Below, one piece after another: positions 7,326 through 16,446 of a DNA stretch of 34,119 nt. The stretch's first letter is position 1; every line of letters starts with the position of its first letter. This DNA comes from Ilumatobacteraceae bacterium. Lineage in GTDB: Bacteria > Actinomycetota > Acidimicrobiia > Acidimicrobiales > Ilumatobacteraceae. The stretch is taken from the NCBI GenBank assembly GCA_023262255.1, contig JALRBT010000006.1:9660-43778 (forward strand), in the 5' to 3' direction. The translations under genes were made by a program, and so were the position numbers. The notes beneath the pieces were generated by a model that saw only the letters and a list, made by a program, of their open reading frames with translations, ran no database searches and was not told the origin of the DNA.

Positions 7326-8588
7326 ATGGCGCTCATCGTGCAAAAGTACGGGGGAACGTCGGTTGCCGACCCGGAACGTATGCGAAACGTGGCTCGTCAC
7401 ATCGCCACTACCCGCGCTGCCGGTCATCAACTCGTCGTCGTGGTATCGGCGATGGGCAAGGCCACCGACAATCTTCTGCAACTCGCGCGACAAGTATCGA
7501 CCAATCCGCCGAGTCGTGAGATGGACATGTTGCTCACCACGGGAGAGCGAATCAGCATGGCCCTGCTGTGCATGGCGCTGCATGATGTCGGCGTGGATGC
7601 GGTGAGTTTCACCGGATCCCAGGTTGGAATCATCACCGACACCGTCCATACGAAGGCGAAGATTCTCGAGGTAAAGGGTGATCGCGTGCGCTCCGCGCTC
7701 GGCGACAACAAGGTGGCGGTCGTTGCCGGATTCCAGGGAATCAGCACCGCCAAGGAAATCACGACGCTGGGTCGAGGTGGCAGCGACACCACCGCGGTTG
7801 CGCTGGCCGCGGCCCTCGACGCCGATTCGTGCGAAATCTACACGGATGTTACGGGCGTGTTCACTGCGGACCCGCGCGTCGTGCCCCAGGCACGAAAGGT
7901 TCCGGTTCTGCAGTTCGATGAAATGTTGGAGATGGCGGGCGCAGGTAGCAAGGTGCTCGCCCTGCGCTCCGTGGAATTCGCCCGCAACCACGATGTGCCC
8001 ATCCATGTGAGGTCGAGCTTCACATGGGAGGAGGGCACGTGGGTGGTGGGTCGTCATCACGAAAGGATGAAGAACATGGAAGAGCCAGTCATCTCCGGAG
8101 TCGTACAGGATGCGAGCGAATCGAAGATAACGATCCTCGCCGTTCCCGATCGCCCCGGTGTGTCGGCGGACATCTTCGAGGCACTCGCGACGGCAAACGT
8201 GAACGTGGACATGATCGTGCAGAACACCTCCACGTCGGGAACCACCGACATCTCGTTCACGGTCCCCAAGGCCGATGTGTCGACCGCCGAGCCGATCGTG
8301 GCACGCATCGCTCGCGATCTCGGTGCAGGTGGAGTGAACCACGACGACGACATCGCCAAGGTGTCACTCGTTGGCGCGGGAATGAAGACGAGCCCGGGGG
8401 TCGCTGCGAAGATGTTTCGTGTCCTGGCGGACAACGGCGTGAACATCGAAATGATCTCCACGTCCACCATTCGAATATCCGTGGTGGTGCGCGCACCAAT
8501 GATGCAAACGGCGGTACAGGCACTCCACACCGCGTTCGGACTCGACAGCGGAGACGACTACTCGGCACCACTCCCAGAGCGCACGTAG
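7326..8588 (+). CDS. lysC: aspartate kinase (alpha chain; encodes beta chain internally)
   Basis: First step of the aspartate pathway to lysine, threonine, methionine and diaminopimelate: ATP + L-aspartate to aspartyl phosphate. 420 residues. The kinase domain opens with [11 protein letters not shown] and carries [19 protein letters not shown] and [16 protein letters not shown], then [14 protein letters not shown]. Two ACT domains (about 262-420) show [17 protein letters not shown] and [19 protein letters not shown]. This is the alpha2-beta2, feedback-regulated type. An internal in-frame ATG at 8076 with its own ribosome site would give a 170-residue beta chain beginning [11 protein letters not shown], matching the start of the known corynebacterial beta subunit. 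Followed at once by a methyltransferase gene and then asd, the next enzyme of the pathway. Confidence 0.97.
   Translation: MALIVQKYGGTSVADPERMRNVARHIATTRAAGHQLVVVVSAMGKATDNLLQLARQVSTNPPSREMDMLLTTGERISMALLCMALHDVGVDAVSFTGSQVGIITDTVHTKAKILEVKGDRVRSALGDNKVAVVAGFQGISTAKEITTLGRGGSDTTAVALAAALDADSCEIYTDVTGVFTADPRVVPQARKVPVLQFDEMLEMAGAGSKVLALRSVEFARNHDVPIHVRSSFTWEEGTWVVGRHHERMKNMEEPVISGVVQDASESKITILAVPDRPGVSADIFEALATANVNVDMIVQNTSTSGTTDISFTVPKADVSTAEPIVARIARDLGAGGVNHDDDIAKVSLVGAGMKTSPGVAAKMFRVLADNGVNIEMISTSTIRISVVVRAPMMQTAVQALHTAFGLDSGDDYSAPLPERT
8061..8078 (+). promoter_or_regulatory. internal ribosome binding site and start for the aspartokinase beta subunit
   Basis: GAAAGGA (8061-8067) lies eight bases before ATG 8076, which is in the lysC frame at codon 251. 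The second in-frame ATG at 8067 overlaps the Shine-Dalgarno and is less likely to be used. Shine-Dalgarno sequences are rare in this window, so a good one inside a gene at the known alpha/beta boundary is meaningful. Confidence 0.7.
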
Positions 8589-8591
8589 TAC

Positions 8592-10506
<1,915 letters not shown>

Positions 10507-10585
10507 GTGCATGAGCCGCTCGACGGTGCGCAACGCTGCCTCGTGACCGCCTCACCTCGTACGTTTGGGCAATCCAATGATGATG

Positions 10586-10663
10586 TGGTCGGGGTGAGAG
10601 GATTTGAACCTCCGACCTCCACGTCCCGAACGTGGCGCGCTAGCCAAGCTGCGCTACACCCCG
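10586..10663 (-). tRNA. tRNA-Pro (anticodon CGG), CCA encoded
   Basis: The reverse complement folds as a full cloverleaf. Acceptor CGGGGTG/CACCCCG has seven pairs. The D arm is GCGC...GCGC around AGCTTGGCTA. The anticodon arm CCACG-TTCGGGA-CGTGG gives anticodon CGG. The T arm is GGAGG-TTCAAAT-CCTCT, with one G-U pair. Discriminator A is followed by an encoded CCA (10588-10586). The C1-G72 pair and CGG anticodon fit proline. 41 bases separate it from the receiver-protein gene upstream on the same strand. Confidence 0.97.
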
Positions 10664-10704
10664 AAGTGCGTTTTCACGCGACGTCAGCCTAACGGTGGGT
10701 TTCG

Positions 10705-11112
10705 TTAGCTGTTCTGCATCATCGGTGGCGCGGATTCGTGCCATGTTCCGCCGGAACACACTTCATTGACCGCGCGCCGCAGTCGTAGTGAATCGATGGG
10801 CTTCACCAACCACGCCTCGGCCCCGCTTCGTCGCGCCAAGTGAACGTCGGCGATTCGATCGAGCAACATCACCACGGGCACGTGTGGCAGGCGACCGCCA
10901 CTCTCATCGAGCCGCAGGTTCATGGTGACGGCCATAGCACCCATCGAACCCACTTGCAGATCCAGCACGGCAATGTCCGGTGTTCGTCGGGTAACGGCGG
11001 CCGTTACGTCACGACCGTCACGGCAGACGGTGAACGACGTCTCGGGAGTACCGAGTGCGGCGATGATGTCGTCGAGGACGTATTGGGCGTCGGTCGCCAC
11101 CAGAACATGCAC
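10705..11112 (-). CDS. stand-alone response-regulator receiver domain protein
   Basis: 135 residues, receiver domain only. The phosphoacceptor site is PDIAVLDLQVG (Asp51) and the conserved lysine is in WLVKPID (Lys104). The first acidic site is weak (VATDAQYVLDD). The usual Thr/Ser before alpha-4 is replaced (VVMLLDRIAD). It could be a single-domain regulator that signals by protein contact, or a degenerate receiver. No histidine kinase is in the window. GTG start with TAACCT six bases upstream. Divergent from the nfeD-like gene. Confidence 0.8.
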   Translation of the reverse strand: MHVLVATDAQYVLDDIIAALGTPETSFTVCRDGRDVTAAVTRRTPDIAVLDLQVGSMGAMAVTMNLRLDESGGRLPHVPVVMLLDRIADVHLARRSGAEAWLVKPIDSLRLRRAVNEVCSGGTWHESAPPMMQNS

Positions 11113-11118
11113 GTCGCA

Positions 11119-11144
11119 AGGTTATCTCTTGGCGTGGCTACCGT
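11119..11144. promoter_or_regulatory. divergent candidate -10 pair for the receiver gene and the nfeD-like gene
   Basis: Minus strand TAACCT (11124-11119) lies six bases before GTG 11112. Plus strand TACCGT (11139-11144) lies nine bases before ATG 11154. The gap between the two genes is 41 bases, so both transcripts would be leaderless. Confidence 0.4.
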
Positions 11145-11153
11145 TGTCGGGGC

Positions 11154-12473
11154 ATGTTTGCAGCGGTCACACTCGGTCTGTTCATGATGATTGCCGGCAA
11201 CGTGCCACAACAGGCGGATGATGCGGCGGATCTCGCCAAGGTGGATGTCTTTGAAGTGAGTGGGCTCATCGATTCGGTGGTGGCAGGCGGAATCGAACAA
11301 GCGGTTGCGCGGTCGGAGTCGAGCGGCGCACAGGCACTCGTCTTGCAGGTGAACTCGCCCGGTGCGGTCGTCGACGAGGCTCGAATGCGCGAGGTGCTGA
11401 CCTCCATTCGCACCTCGTCGATTCCCATCGGCGTTTGGGTGGGCCCGAGCGGGGCGAAAGCACTTGGTTGGTCGGCGTTCCTCCTCGCCGTAGCCGACGT
11501 GTCGGCCATGGCACCACGCGCGACGGTTGGTCTCACCGGACTTCCCATCGAGGTCGATGGAGAGCCCGTGTCACTCGGTGGGGCGAGCACCTTGTTGCGC
11601 AGCGGAACGTTGGGTACCACCGACGCGCGGGACCGTGGTGTCCTACGCCTCGACATCGCCGATGAGGGAGTTCCCGTGCTGCGCAACATGTTGTTCGCAA
11701 TGGACGGATTGACCATCAAGGGGACCGAATTAGACACCGTGGTGGAGGCCATCAACGACACCGGAGCCATCACGCGCGAAGCAGCCACGACCCGATTCTT
11801 CAAACTTGGAACGTTCGAGCAACTGATGCACACGTCGGCGAGTGCGGCCCTTGCATACCTTTTGTTTTCGTTGGGCTTGGCACTGTTGATCTTCGAGTTC
11901 TACACCGCGGGAATCGGAATCGCCGGCTTCGTTGGTGCCGTTTGCACCGTGCTTGGTGCCTTCGGATTGACGGAGTTGCCCGTGCGTCCAATCGGCCTGG
12001 CACTGCTGATTTTTTCCGTGATTGCGCTGGCGATCGATGTCCAAGTCGGAATTCCCAGGGTGTGGACGGGCATCGGTTTGGTGTCGTTCGTCGTGGCGTC
12101 GTTTGCACTGTATGGCTCGGTTCAGGAGCAGGCACTGCGACTGTCGTGGCTCACGTTGATCAGCGGCGTCGCGTCGATGGCGCTGGCGTTCGTGGTCGGA
12201 ATGCCGTCGATGGTGCGAACTCGTTTCGCCACCCCAACCATCGGACGTGAGTGGTTGATTGGTTCGCAGGGAACGGCGGCAACCGACATTGCACCCGATG
12301 GCGAAGCAACCGTGCAGGGAGCCCGCTGGCGGGCGCGCACCAATCGCGCCACACCCATCGCCAGTGGTCAGCCGTTGCGTGTTGCATCGATCGACGGAGT
12401 CACGCTTGATGTCGAGCCACTCGAGGGTGCAGCCCGCGACTATCGCGAGATGCGTAAATCGCGCGTGGACTGA
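11154..12473 (+). CDS. NfeD-family membrane protein with degenerate ClpP-like (pseudo)protease domain
   Basis: 439 residues in the three-part layout of long NfeD proteins. A ClpP/crotonase-like domain (about 28-215; VDVFEVSGLID, LVLQVNSPGAVVDEARM, PIGVWVGPSGAKALGWSAFLLAVADVSAMAP) is followed by four to six membrane segments (about 225-355) and a C-terminal OB-fold NfeD domain (IGSQGTAATDIAPDGEATVQGARWRARTN). Working family members act with stomatin/SPFH proteins on the membrane. Here the nucleophile position (A-S-A-G in active members) reads L-G-W-S with Gly105 where Ser is expected. I also see no lysine in the stretch where the catalytic Lys normally lies. So it is probably proteolytically dead. 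The ATG follows TACCGT by nine bases. The Nudix gene follows 19 bases later. Confidence 0.88.
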   Translation: MFAAVTLGLFMMIAGNVPQQADDAADLAKVDVFEVSGLIDSVVAGGIEQAVARSESSGAQALVLQVNSPGAVVDEARMREVLTSIRTSSIPIGVWVGPSGAKALGWSAFLLAVADVSAMAPRATVGLTGLPIEVDGEPVSLGGASTLLRSGTLGTTDARDRGVLRLDIADEGVPVLRNMLFAMDGLTIKGTELDTVVEAINDTGAITREAATTRFFKLGTFEQLMHTSASAALAYLLFSLGLALLIFEFYTAGIGIAGFVGAVCTVLGAFGLTELPVRPIGLALLIFSVIALAIDVQVGIPRVWTGIGLVSFVVASFALYGSVQEQALRLSWLTLISGVASMALAFVVGMPSMVRTRFATPTIGREWLIGSQGTAATDIAPDGEATVQGARWRARTNRATPIASGQPLRVASIDGVTLDVEPLEGAARDYREMRKSRVD

Positions 12474-12492
12474 AGTCGGAGTCACCGAGCAA

Positions 12493-13308
12493 GTGCCCAC
12501 GAGTTCCACCGACGTTCCGCTTCGACCAGCTGCAACGGTGATGCTGTTGCGCGACACTCCAACCGACCTCGAGGTGTTCATGATGCAGCGAACTACTTCG
12601 GCGGCCTTCGCCAGTGGCATGTACGTATTCCCCGGTGGTCGTGTCGACGACGTGGATGGTGCGGCGGAACTCAACGACCTGTGCGATGGTCTCTCCGACG
12701 CTGAGGCCAGTGATTTGCTCCGAGTTCCACGTGGCGGTTTGGCCTACTGGGTGGCTGCAATACGTGAGTCGTTCGAGGAGGCGGGTGTGTTGATTGCACG
12801 CGATCATTCGGGCGACTTCGTGAAACTCGAAGATCCGGAGGTGCAGCGTCGCTTCGCCAGGGCGCGACATGCGGTGCACGAGGGATCGCTCTCGCTGGCG
12901 GAGTTTTGTCGAGTAGAGCAGTTGCGTCTCGCCGTGGACACCATTCGATACGTGAGCCACTGGATAACCCCGGTAGGCGAGGCTCGCCGTTTCGACACAC
13001 GCTTCTTCGTCGCAGTGTCGCCGCCAGCCCAGGACCCGCTCCATGACGACCAGGAAACCATCGACAGTTTGTGGGTCACCCCGAACGAAGCTCTACTGCG
13101 CGCCAAACGGGGTGACTTGGCGATGATTCCGCCCACCGTTGCCAATCTGCAGTTCCTGGCCCCGCATCACACGACTCGGGACGCCGTCGCCGCAGCCCAG
13201 TCGATCGGCGTACCCACACCGATCCTGCCCAAGCTGCAATTCGATGATGATGGGCGGGTGGTAGGAATCGTGTTTCCCGACGACCCGCGGTACGGCGAAC
13301 TGCCGTAG
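12493..13308 (+). CDS. Nudix hydrolase, NUDT19/acyl-CoA-diphosphatase-like
   Basis: 271 residues from GTG 12493. The track's start at 12259 lies inside nfeD in another frame and is not credible. The domain begins RPAATVMLLRD. The family-specific FASGMYVFPGGRVDD replaces the usual short loop. The Nudix box core is VAAIRESFEEAGVLI, with the REx2EE metal-binding part complete and the upstream G-x5-E part loose, as in NUDT7/NUDT19-type enzymes. RYVSHWITPVGEARRFDTRFFVA follows, typical of that branch. Known relatives cleave CoA or acyl-CoA to 3',5'-ADP and phosphopantetheine. The substrate here is inferred. It ends three bases before the convergent mrp gene. Confidence 0.88.
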   Translation: MPTSSTDVPLRPAATVMLLRDTPTDLEVFMMQRTTSAAFASGMYVFPGGRVDDVDGAAELNDLCDGLSDAEASDLLRVPRGGLAYWVAAIRESFEEAGVLIARDHSGDFVKLEDPEVQRRFARARHAVHEGSLSLAEFCRVEQLRLAVDTIRYVSHWITPVGEARRFDTRFFVAVSPPAQDPLHDDQETIDSLWVTPNEALLRAKRGDLAMIPPTVANLQFLAPHHTTRDAVAAAQSIGVPTPILPKLQFDDDGRVVGIVFPDDPRYGELP

Positions 13309-13311
13309 TCG

Positions 13312-14499
13312 TTACCTCGGTTTCTTGCCGAGGGCGATTTCGACCGACTCCAGCAGTCGAGCCGAACAGCCCGCCATCTCGGTAACGGGAACGGTTGCTG
13401 CGACGATCTTCTTGGCAATGTCTCGGAAGACCTCGGCGGCGGCCGAAGAACCCGAGAGTGCCACCGGCTCGCCGATGTCGCTGCCGCTCGCTACGGCATT
13501 CTCGATGGGTACTTGGCCGAGCAGTTCGGCACCGATCTCGTTGGCGAGCGTGGTACCACCACCTTCGCCGAAAAGTGGATAGATGGTTCCGTGCTCGCAG
13601 GTGAAATGGCTCATGTTTTCGATCACACCCGCCACGCGCAGAAAACTTCGACGCGCCATATCTGCGGCGCGAATCGCCACCTTCTGTGCCGACACTGCGG
13701 GAGTGGTGACGATGATCAAGTCGGTGCGGGGAAGCATCCGTGCCAAGCCCATTTGTACGTCGCCTGTTCCCGGTGGCATGTCGATGAGGAGGTAGTCGAG
13801 GTCGCCCCAATGCACGTCGTTGAGAAACTGTTCGACCGCCTTCGTGAGCATGAGACCACGCCACATCAGCGCAGTGCCCTCATCCTCCACGAGCATGCCC
13901 GTACTCACCACCTTTAGCAGCCCCGAACCAACCGTTCGTTCGTTGGGAACGATGCGGGGCTTCTCGACCCCATCCACCCGACGCGCTTCGAGGCGGTCGC
14001 TCATGCCCAGCATTCGTGGGATGGAGAACCCCCAGATGTCGGCGTCGAGGACCCCAACCACATGGCCGTGTGACGCGAGCGCAACGGCCAAGTTGGCGGT
14101 GACGGAACTCTTGCCCACACCTCCCTTGCCGCTGGCGATGGCCAACACGCGGGCGGAATTGGGCACCGCGGTATCACCGGCATTTTCCCGCGCATTCCAG
14201 CGCGCCTTGGTCATCACCTCGGATCGCTCCTCGGCGTTCATCTCCCCCCAGACGATCTTCACCTTGCCGACTCCTGGGTGCGTCTCAAGGCGGGATTCGA
14301 TGTCGTTCTTTATCTGGGCTCGCAGCGGGCAGCCCTTGATGGTGAGTTTCACCCCGATGGTGACCACTCCGGCCTCGATGGACACCGAGTCCACCATGCC
14401 CAGATCGACGATGTTGTCGCCCAGTTCCGGGTCGATGACGGATCGGAGCAGCTGTCGAACTTCGTCGACTGTCGGTGGCGAAACGGCGCGGTCGGTCAC
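13312..14499 (-). CDS. mrp: Mrp/ApbC-type iron-sulfur cluster carrier ATPase
   Basis: 395 residues. An N-terminal MIP18/DUF59 domain (about 8-90; LLRSVIDPELGDNIVDLGMV, KLTIKGCPLRAQI) is joined to a ParA/Mrp P-loop ATPase. The deviant Walker A is ASGKGGVGKSS (about 122), Walker B is LLIDMPPGTGD, and LDADIWGFSIPRMLG is conserved. Members bind and transfer Fe-S clusters to apoproteins. In the ENMSxFxC region only one cysteine is seen (FTCEHGTIYPLFG) where many have CxxC, so bridging cluster binding may differ. GTG start with TAGGTT six bases upstream. It is divergent from an A-type Fe-S carrier gene, which supports a shared role. Confidence 0.94.
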   Translation of the reverse strand: MTDRAVSPPTVDEVRQLLRSVIDPELGDNIVDLGMVDSVSIEAGVVTIGVKLTIKGCPLRAQIKNDIESRLETHPGVGKVKIVWGEMNAEERSEVMTKARWNARENAGDTAVPNSARVLAIASGKGGVGKSSVTANLAVALASHGHVVGVLDADIWGFSIPRMLGMSDRLEARRVDGVEKPRIVPNERTVGSGLLKVVSTGMLVEDEGTALMWRGLMLTKAVEQFLNDVHWGDLDYLLIDMPPGTGDVQMGLARMLPRTDLIIVTTPAVSAQKVAIRAADMARRSFLRVAGVIENMSHFTCEHGTIYPLFGEGGGTTLANEIGAELLGQVPIENAVASGSDIGEPVALSGSSAAAEVFRDIAKKIVAATVPVTEMAGCSARLLESVEIALGKKPR

Positions 14500-14505
14500 G
14501 CCCTC

Positions 14506-14580
14506 AACCTACCGATGTGTCGGGTTTCGCTGGTTATGTACGACGGTGCTTGTCATCACACCCCATGTCGACGGTAGGTT
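14506..14580. promoter_or_regulatory. divergent candidate -10 pair for mrp and the ErpA-like gene
   Basis: TAGGTT occurs on the minus strand at 14511-14506 (six bases before the mrp GTG) and again on the plus strand at 14575-14580 (eight bases before ATG 14589). The same hexamer at both outward-facing starts of two Fe-S genes hints at matched expression. GGGGA (14581-14585) is also a possible weak Shine-Dalgarno for the ErpA-like gene. Confidence 0.4.
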
Positions 14581-14588
14581 GGGGAATC

Positions 14589-14909
14589 ATGATCACGCTC
14601 ACCCCTGCCGCAGCCATCAAAGTAAAGCAACTGCTGGAAACCGAGAACGCATCCGACCTCGCATTGCGAGTAGCCGTGCGTCCCGGCGGATGTTCCGGCT
14701 ATTCCTACGAGATGTACTTCGACGGCGATTTCACCGCCGAGGACAAGGTGGAGGCGTTCGGCGACGTGAAGGTGGTGGTCGATCCCGCATCGGCGCAATT
14801 GTTGGCTGGTGCGAGTCTCGATTACACCGACGGGTTGAATGAATCGGGTTTCAAGATCACCAACCCCAACGCAAACCGCACCTGCGGTTGCGGTCAGAGT
14901 TTCAGCTGA
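14589..14909 (+). CDS. erpA: A-type iron-sulfur carrier (HesB/IscA/ErpA family)
   Basis: 106 residues from ATG 14589. The track's start at 14475 is upstream of the family's N-terminus and overlaps mrp. The three cluster-ligand cysteines are in place: RPGGCSGYSYEM (first) and the C-terminal NRTCGCGQSFS (second and third). ITLTPAAAIKVKQLL and NPNANRTCGCG are standard for the family. It receives or delivers Fe-S clusters to target enzymes. Assignment to ErpA rather than SufA/IscA is by convention in Actinomycetota and is not certain. Divergent from mrp. Confidence 0.93.
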   Translation: MITLTPAAAIKVKQLLETENASDLALRVAVRPGGCSGYSYEMYFDGDFTAEDKVEAFGDVKVVVDPASAQLLAGASLDYTDGLNESGFKITNPNANRTCGCGQSFS

Positions 14910-14927
14910 CCGGTTTCGGCTGGAGTC

Positions 14928-15815
14928 TCAGCTGACCAGCGACTGAACCTCGACGGCGTCAAAGACGGCATCGAGTCGTTCCACGACGATGCCGTTCGCG
15001 TCGGTGATGAACAAAGCCGGTTCGTAGTTCATCGCCATCGCGGCGACGACGGCCGCGGTTTTCGTCGCATCGGGGTCGGCGTACACCTCCGCATGAAGAA
15101 ACGTGGTGGAGTCGCCAACGACCTTGCGGGTCGACAACAGCGCCTCGAGTGCCGGGGCGCACGTTCCCGTTGCGCAGTGCGCAGGGGTGCCGACCAAGAA
15201 CGCGATCGGTTTGCCGATCGCGAGCGCTTCACGCAACGTGATGTAATGCATCGGACACGATTCGAGTTGTCGAGTACACAGGGGCGAGACGCCACGAGCA
15301 TCGTCGAACGTCGGTGAGTCGAACGACGGAAGCGAATCTCCGATGCCCGGCACTGGTACTTCGCCTCGCGCAAAAACCTGGAATGCTGCGCCATCATCGG
15401 GGCCCCCGTCGAGAACCAGTCGGTACAGGCCTGGCTCGGTGATCGTGGCGCGAAACGGCCAGTAGGGAGTGGCCAGCCCCGCATCGTGTTTCGGGGCGAC
15501 GATGTCCTCCAGAATCACCGTGTCCCGGTCGCCATCGATACGAAGTATCCGAGCCGAGAGCTGGTCGGGAGTGGCGATGTCACCGTCGACGGTGAGCAGA
15601 CCTCCGTTGCTAGCGAGTGAGATGGGGACTCGAACCCTTCCCGCAACCAGATTCTGGGGAAATCGTTGAACGATCTGCACATCGTCGGGAAGTCCGCTCC
15701 CGCTGCCTGCACCGCCACACGCTGCGAGGAGTGATCCGAGCGAGATTGCGGCGGTGCCACCCATCACAACCTCACCCGACGTGCGCAAAAATGCCCGCCG
15801 TGTCGTCGAACTCAC
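14928..15815 (-). CDS. Tat-exported lipoprotein with thioredoxin-like domain
   Basis: 295 residues from GTG 15815. The 518-residue track ORF runs back through ridA and is not credible. Twin-arginine signal STTRRAFLRTSGE, hydrophobic run VVMGGTAAISLGSLL, lipobox LAAC (Cys33). Then a beta-rich region (about 50-165) and a C-terminal thioredoxin-like region: CPMHYITLREALAIGKPIAFLVGTPAHCATGTCAPALEALL...FLHAEVYADPDATKT...ALFITDANGIVVERLDA. The likely redox pair is CATGTC, spaced CX4C instead of the usual CX2C. Two more cysteines (SPLCTRQLESCP) precede it. It should sit on the outer face of the membrane and act in thiol exchange or redox sensing. TACCCT lies six bases before the start. Confidence 0.8.
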   Translation of the reverse strand: MSSTTRRAFLRTSGEVVMGGTAAISLGSLLAACGGAGSGSGLPDDVQIVQRFPQNLVAGRVRVPISLASNGGLLTVDGDIATPDQLSARILRIDGDRDTVILEDIVAPKHDAGLATPYWPFRATITEPGLYRLVLDGGPDDGAAFQVFARGEVPVPGIGDSLPSFDSPTFDDARGVSPLCTRQLESCPMHYITLREALAIGKPIAFLVGTPAHCATGTCAPALEALLSTRKVVGDSTTFLHAEVYADPDATKTAAVVAAMAMNYEPALFITDANGIVVERLDAVFDAVEVQSLVS

Positions 15816-15821
15816 GCGACA

Positions 15822-15850
15822 AGGGTAGTGATGTGCGGTCCGTCTAACCT
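15822..15850. promoter_or_regulatory. divergent candidate -10 pair for the Tat lipoprotein gene and ridA
   Basis: Minus strand TACCCT (15827-15822) is six bases before GTG 15815. Plus strand TAACCT (15845-15850) is seven bases before ATG 15858. The divergent gap is 42 bases and neither start has a Shine-Dalgarno. Confidence 0.4.
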
Positions 15851-15857
15851 TGGGTGC

Positions 15858-16286
15858 ATGGCAGCACCAATTGGTCCGTACACACCGGTCGTTCGCGCCG
15901 GAGACTGGGTGATCGTTTCCGGTCAACTCGGCTTGCGCGATGGAAACATCGTGGAGGGCGGAGTGAAGGCACAAACCACCCAAGCGATCGCCAACCTGAA
16001 GACGCAGTTGGAGAGTGTCGGGGCATCGTTGCGTGACGTGTCGAAAACCCTCTGCTTTCTCACCGACATGGATACGTTCCCTACGTTCAACGAGGCCTAC
16101 GTGGCGGGGTTCGGCGCCCACCGTCCGGCGCGCAGCACCATCGGCGTTGCATCCCTGCCTGCGCAGGGCGCGGTGGAGATCGAGGCGTGGGCGTACGTTC
16201 CCGTTCGCCCATCGCGTCAGTCGGCCAAACCTGCTCGGTCGGCCAAATCGACGAAGCAGGCCACTCCGGCAAAACGGAAGCGATAG
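15858..16286 (+). CDS. RidA-family enamine/imine deaminase with basic tail
   Basis: 142 residues from ATG 15858. The track start at 15828 adds residues that do not fit the family. RidA (YjgF/UK114) features: PIGPYTPVVRAGDWVIVSGQLGLRDG at the N-terminus, QTTQAIANLKTQLESVGASLRDVSKTLCFLTDM in the middle, NEAYVAGFGAHRPARSTIGVASLPAQGAVEIEAWAYVPV at the end, including the catalytic Arg in PARS. It hydrolyses reactive enamines/imines to ketoacids and ammonia. The last ~23 residues (SAKPARSAKSTKQATPAKRKR) form a Lys/Ala/Arg tail not normally seen in the family. It heads a run with a 51-residue membrane peptide and an amidohydrolase. Confidence 0.9.
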   Translation: MAAPIGPYTPVVRAGDWVIVSGQLGLRDGNIVEGGVKAQTTQAIANLKTQLESVGASLRDVSKTLCFLTDMDTFPTFNEAYVAGFGAHRPARSTIGVASLPAQGAVEIEAWAYVPVRPSRQSAKPARSAKSTKQATPAKRKR

Positions 16287-16290
16287 CCCC

Positions 16291-16446
16291 GTGGTTGGTG
16301 CAGTCATCCTCGTCGTAGTTCTCCTGGCATTCCCGGTCGTGGTCGGATTGGGCACCGCGATGATCGCCGCCGTCCTCGGTGAGTCGCTCCACCGAGATGC
16401 TCGTGTGCGCAACGAAACGAGCGAACTGCTCGAGCTCAACACCTGA
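16291..16446 (+). CDS. 51-residue single-pass membrane peptide
   Basis: GTG 16291 to TGA 16446, absent from the track as a separate entry. The sequence starts with one long hydrophobic helix (VGAVILVVVLLAFPVVVGLGTAMIAAVLG), then a charged cytoplasm-type tail (ESLHRDARVRNETSELLELN). It starts four bases after the ridA stop. Its own stop overlaps a CTG that probably starts the amidohydrolase (CTGA), so translation of the three is likely coupled. Function unknown. Short helical peptides of this kind often bind a partner membrane protein. Confidence 0.65.
   Translation: MVGAVILVVVLLAFPVVVGLGTAMIAAVLGESLHRDARVRNETSELLELNT

Noticed and set aside
7284-8342. 352-residue ORF antisense to lysC
   Set aside because: A shadow frame rich in His, Arg and Gly with no domain. 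Codon use follows the lysC strand. The same applies to long antisense ORFs opposite asd (9343-10533), glnII (20513-21526), glnA (19272-20102), ecm (3185-3961) and rex (32219-33325).
12259-12492. Long N-terminal extension of the Nudix ORF in the track
   Set aside because: It lies inside the nfeD-like gene in another frame. The Nudix domain begins right after GTG 12493.
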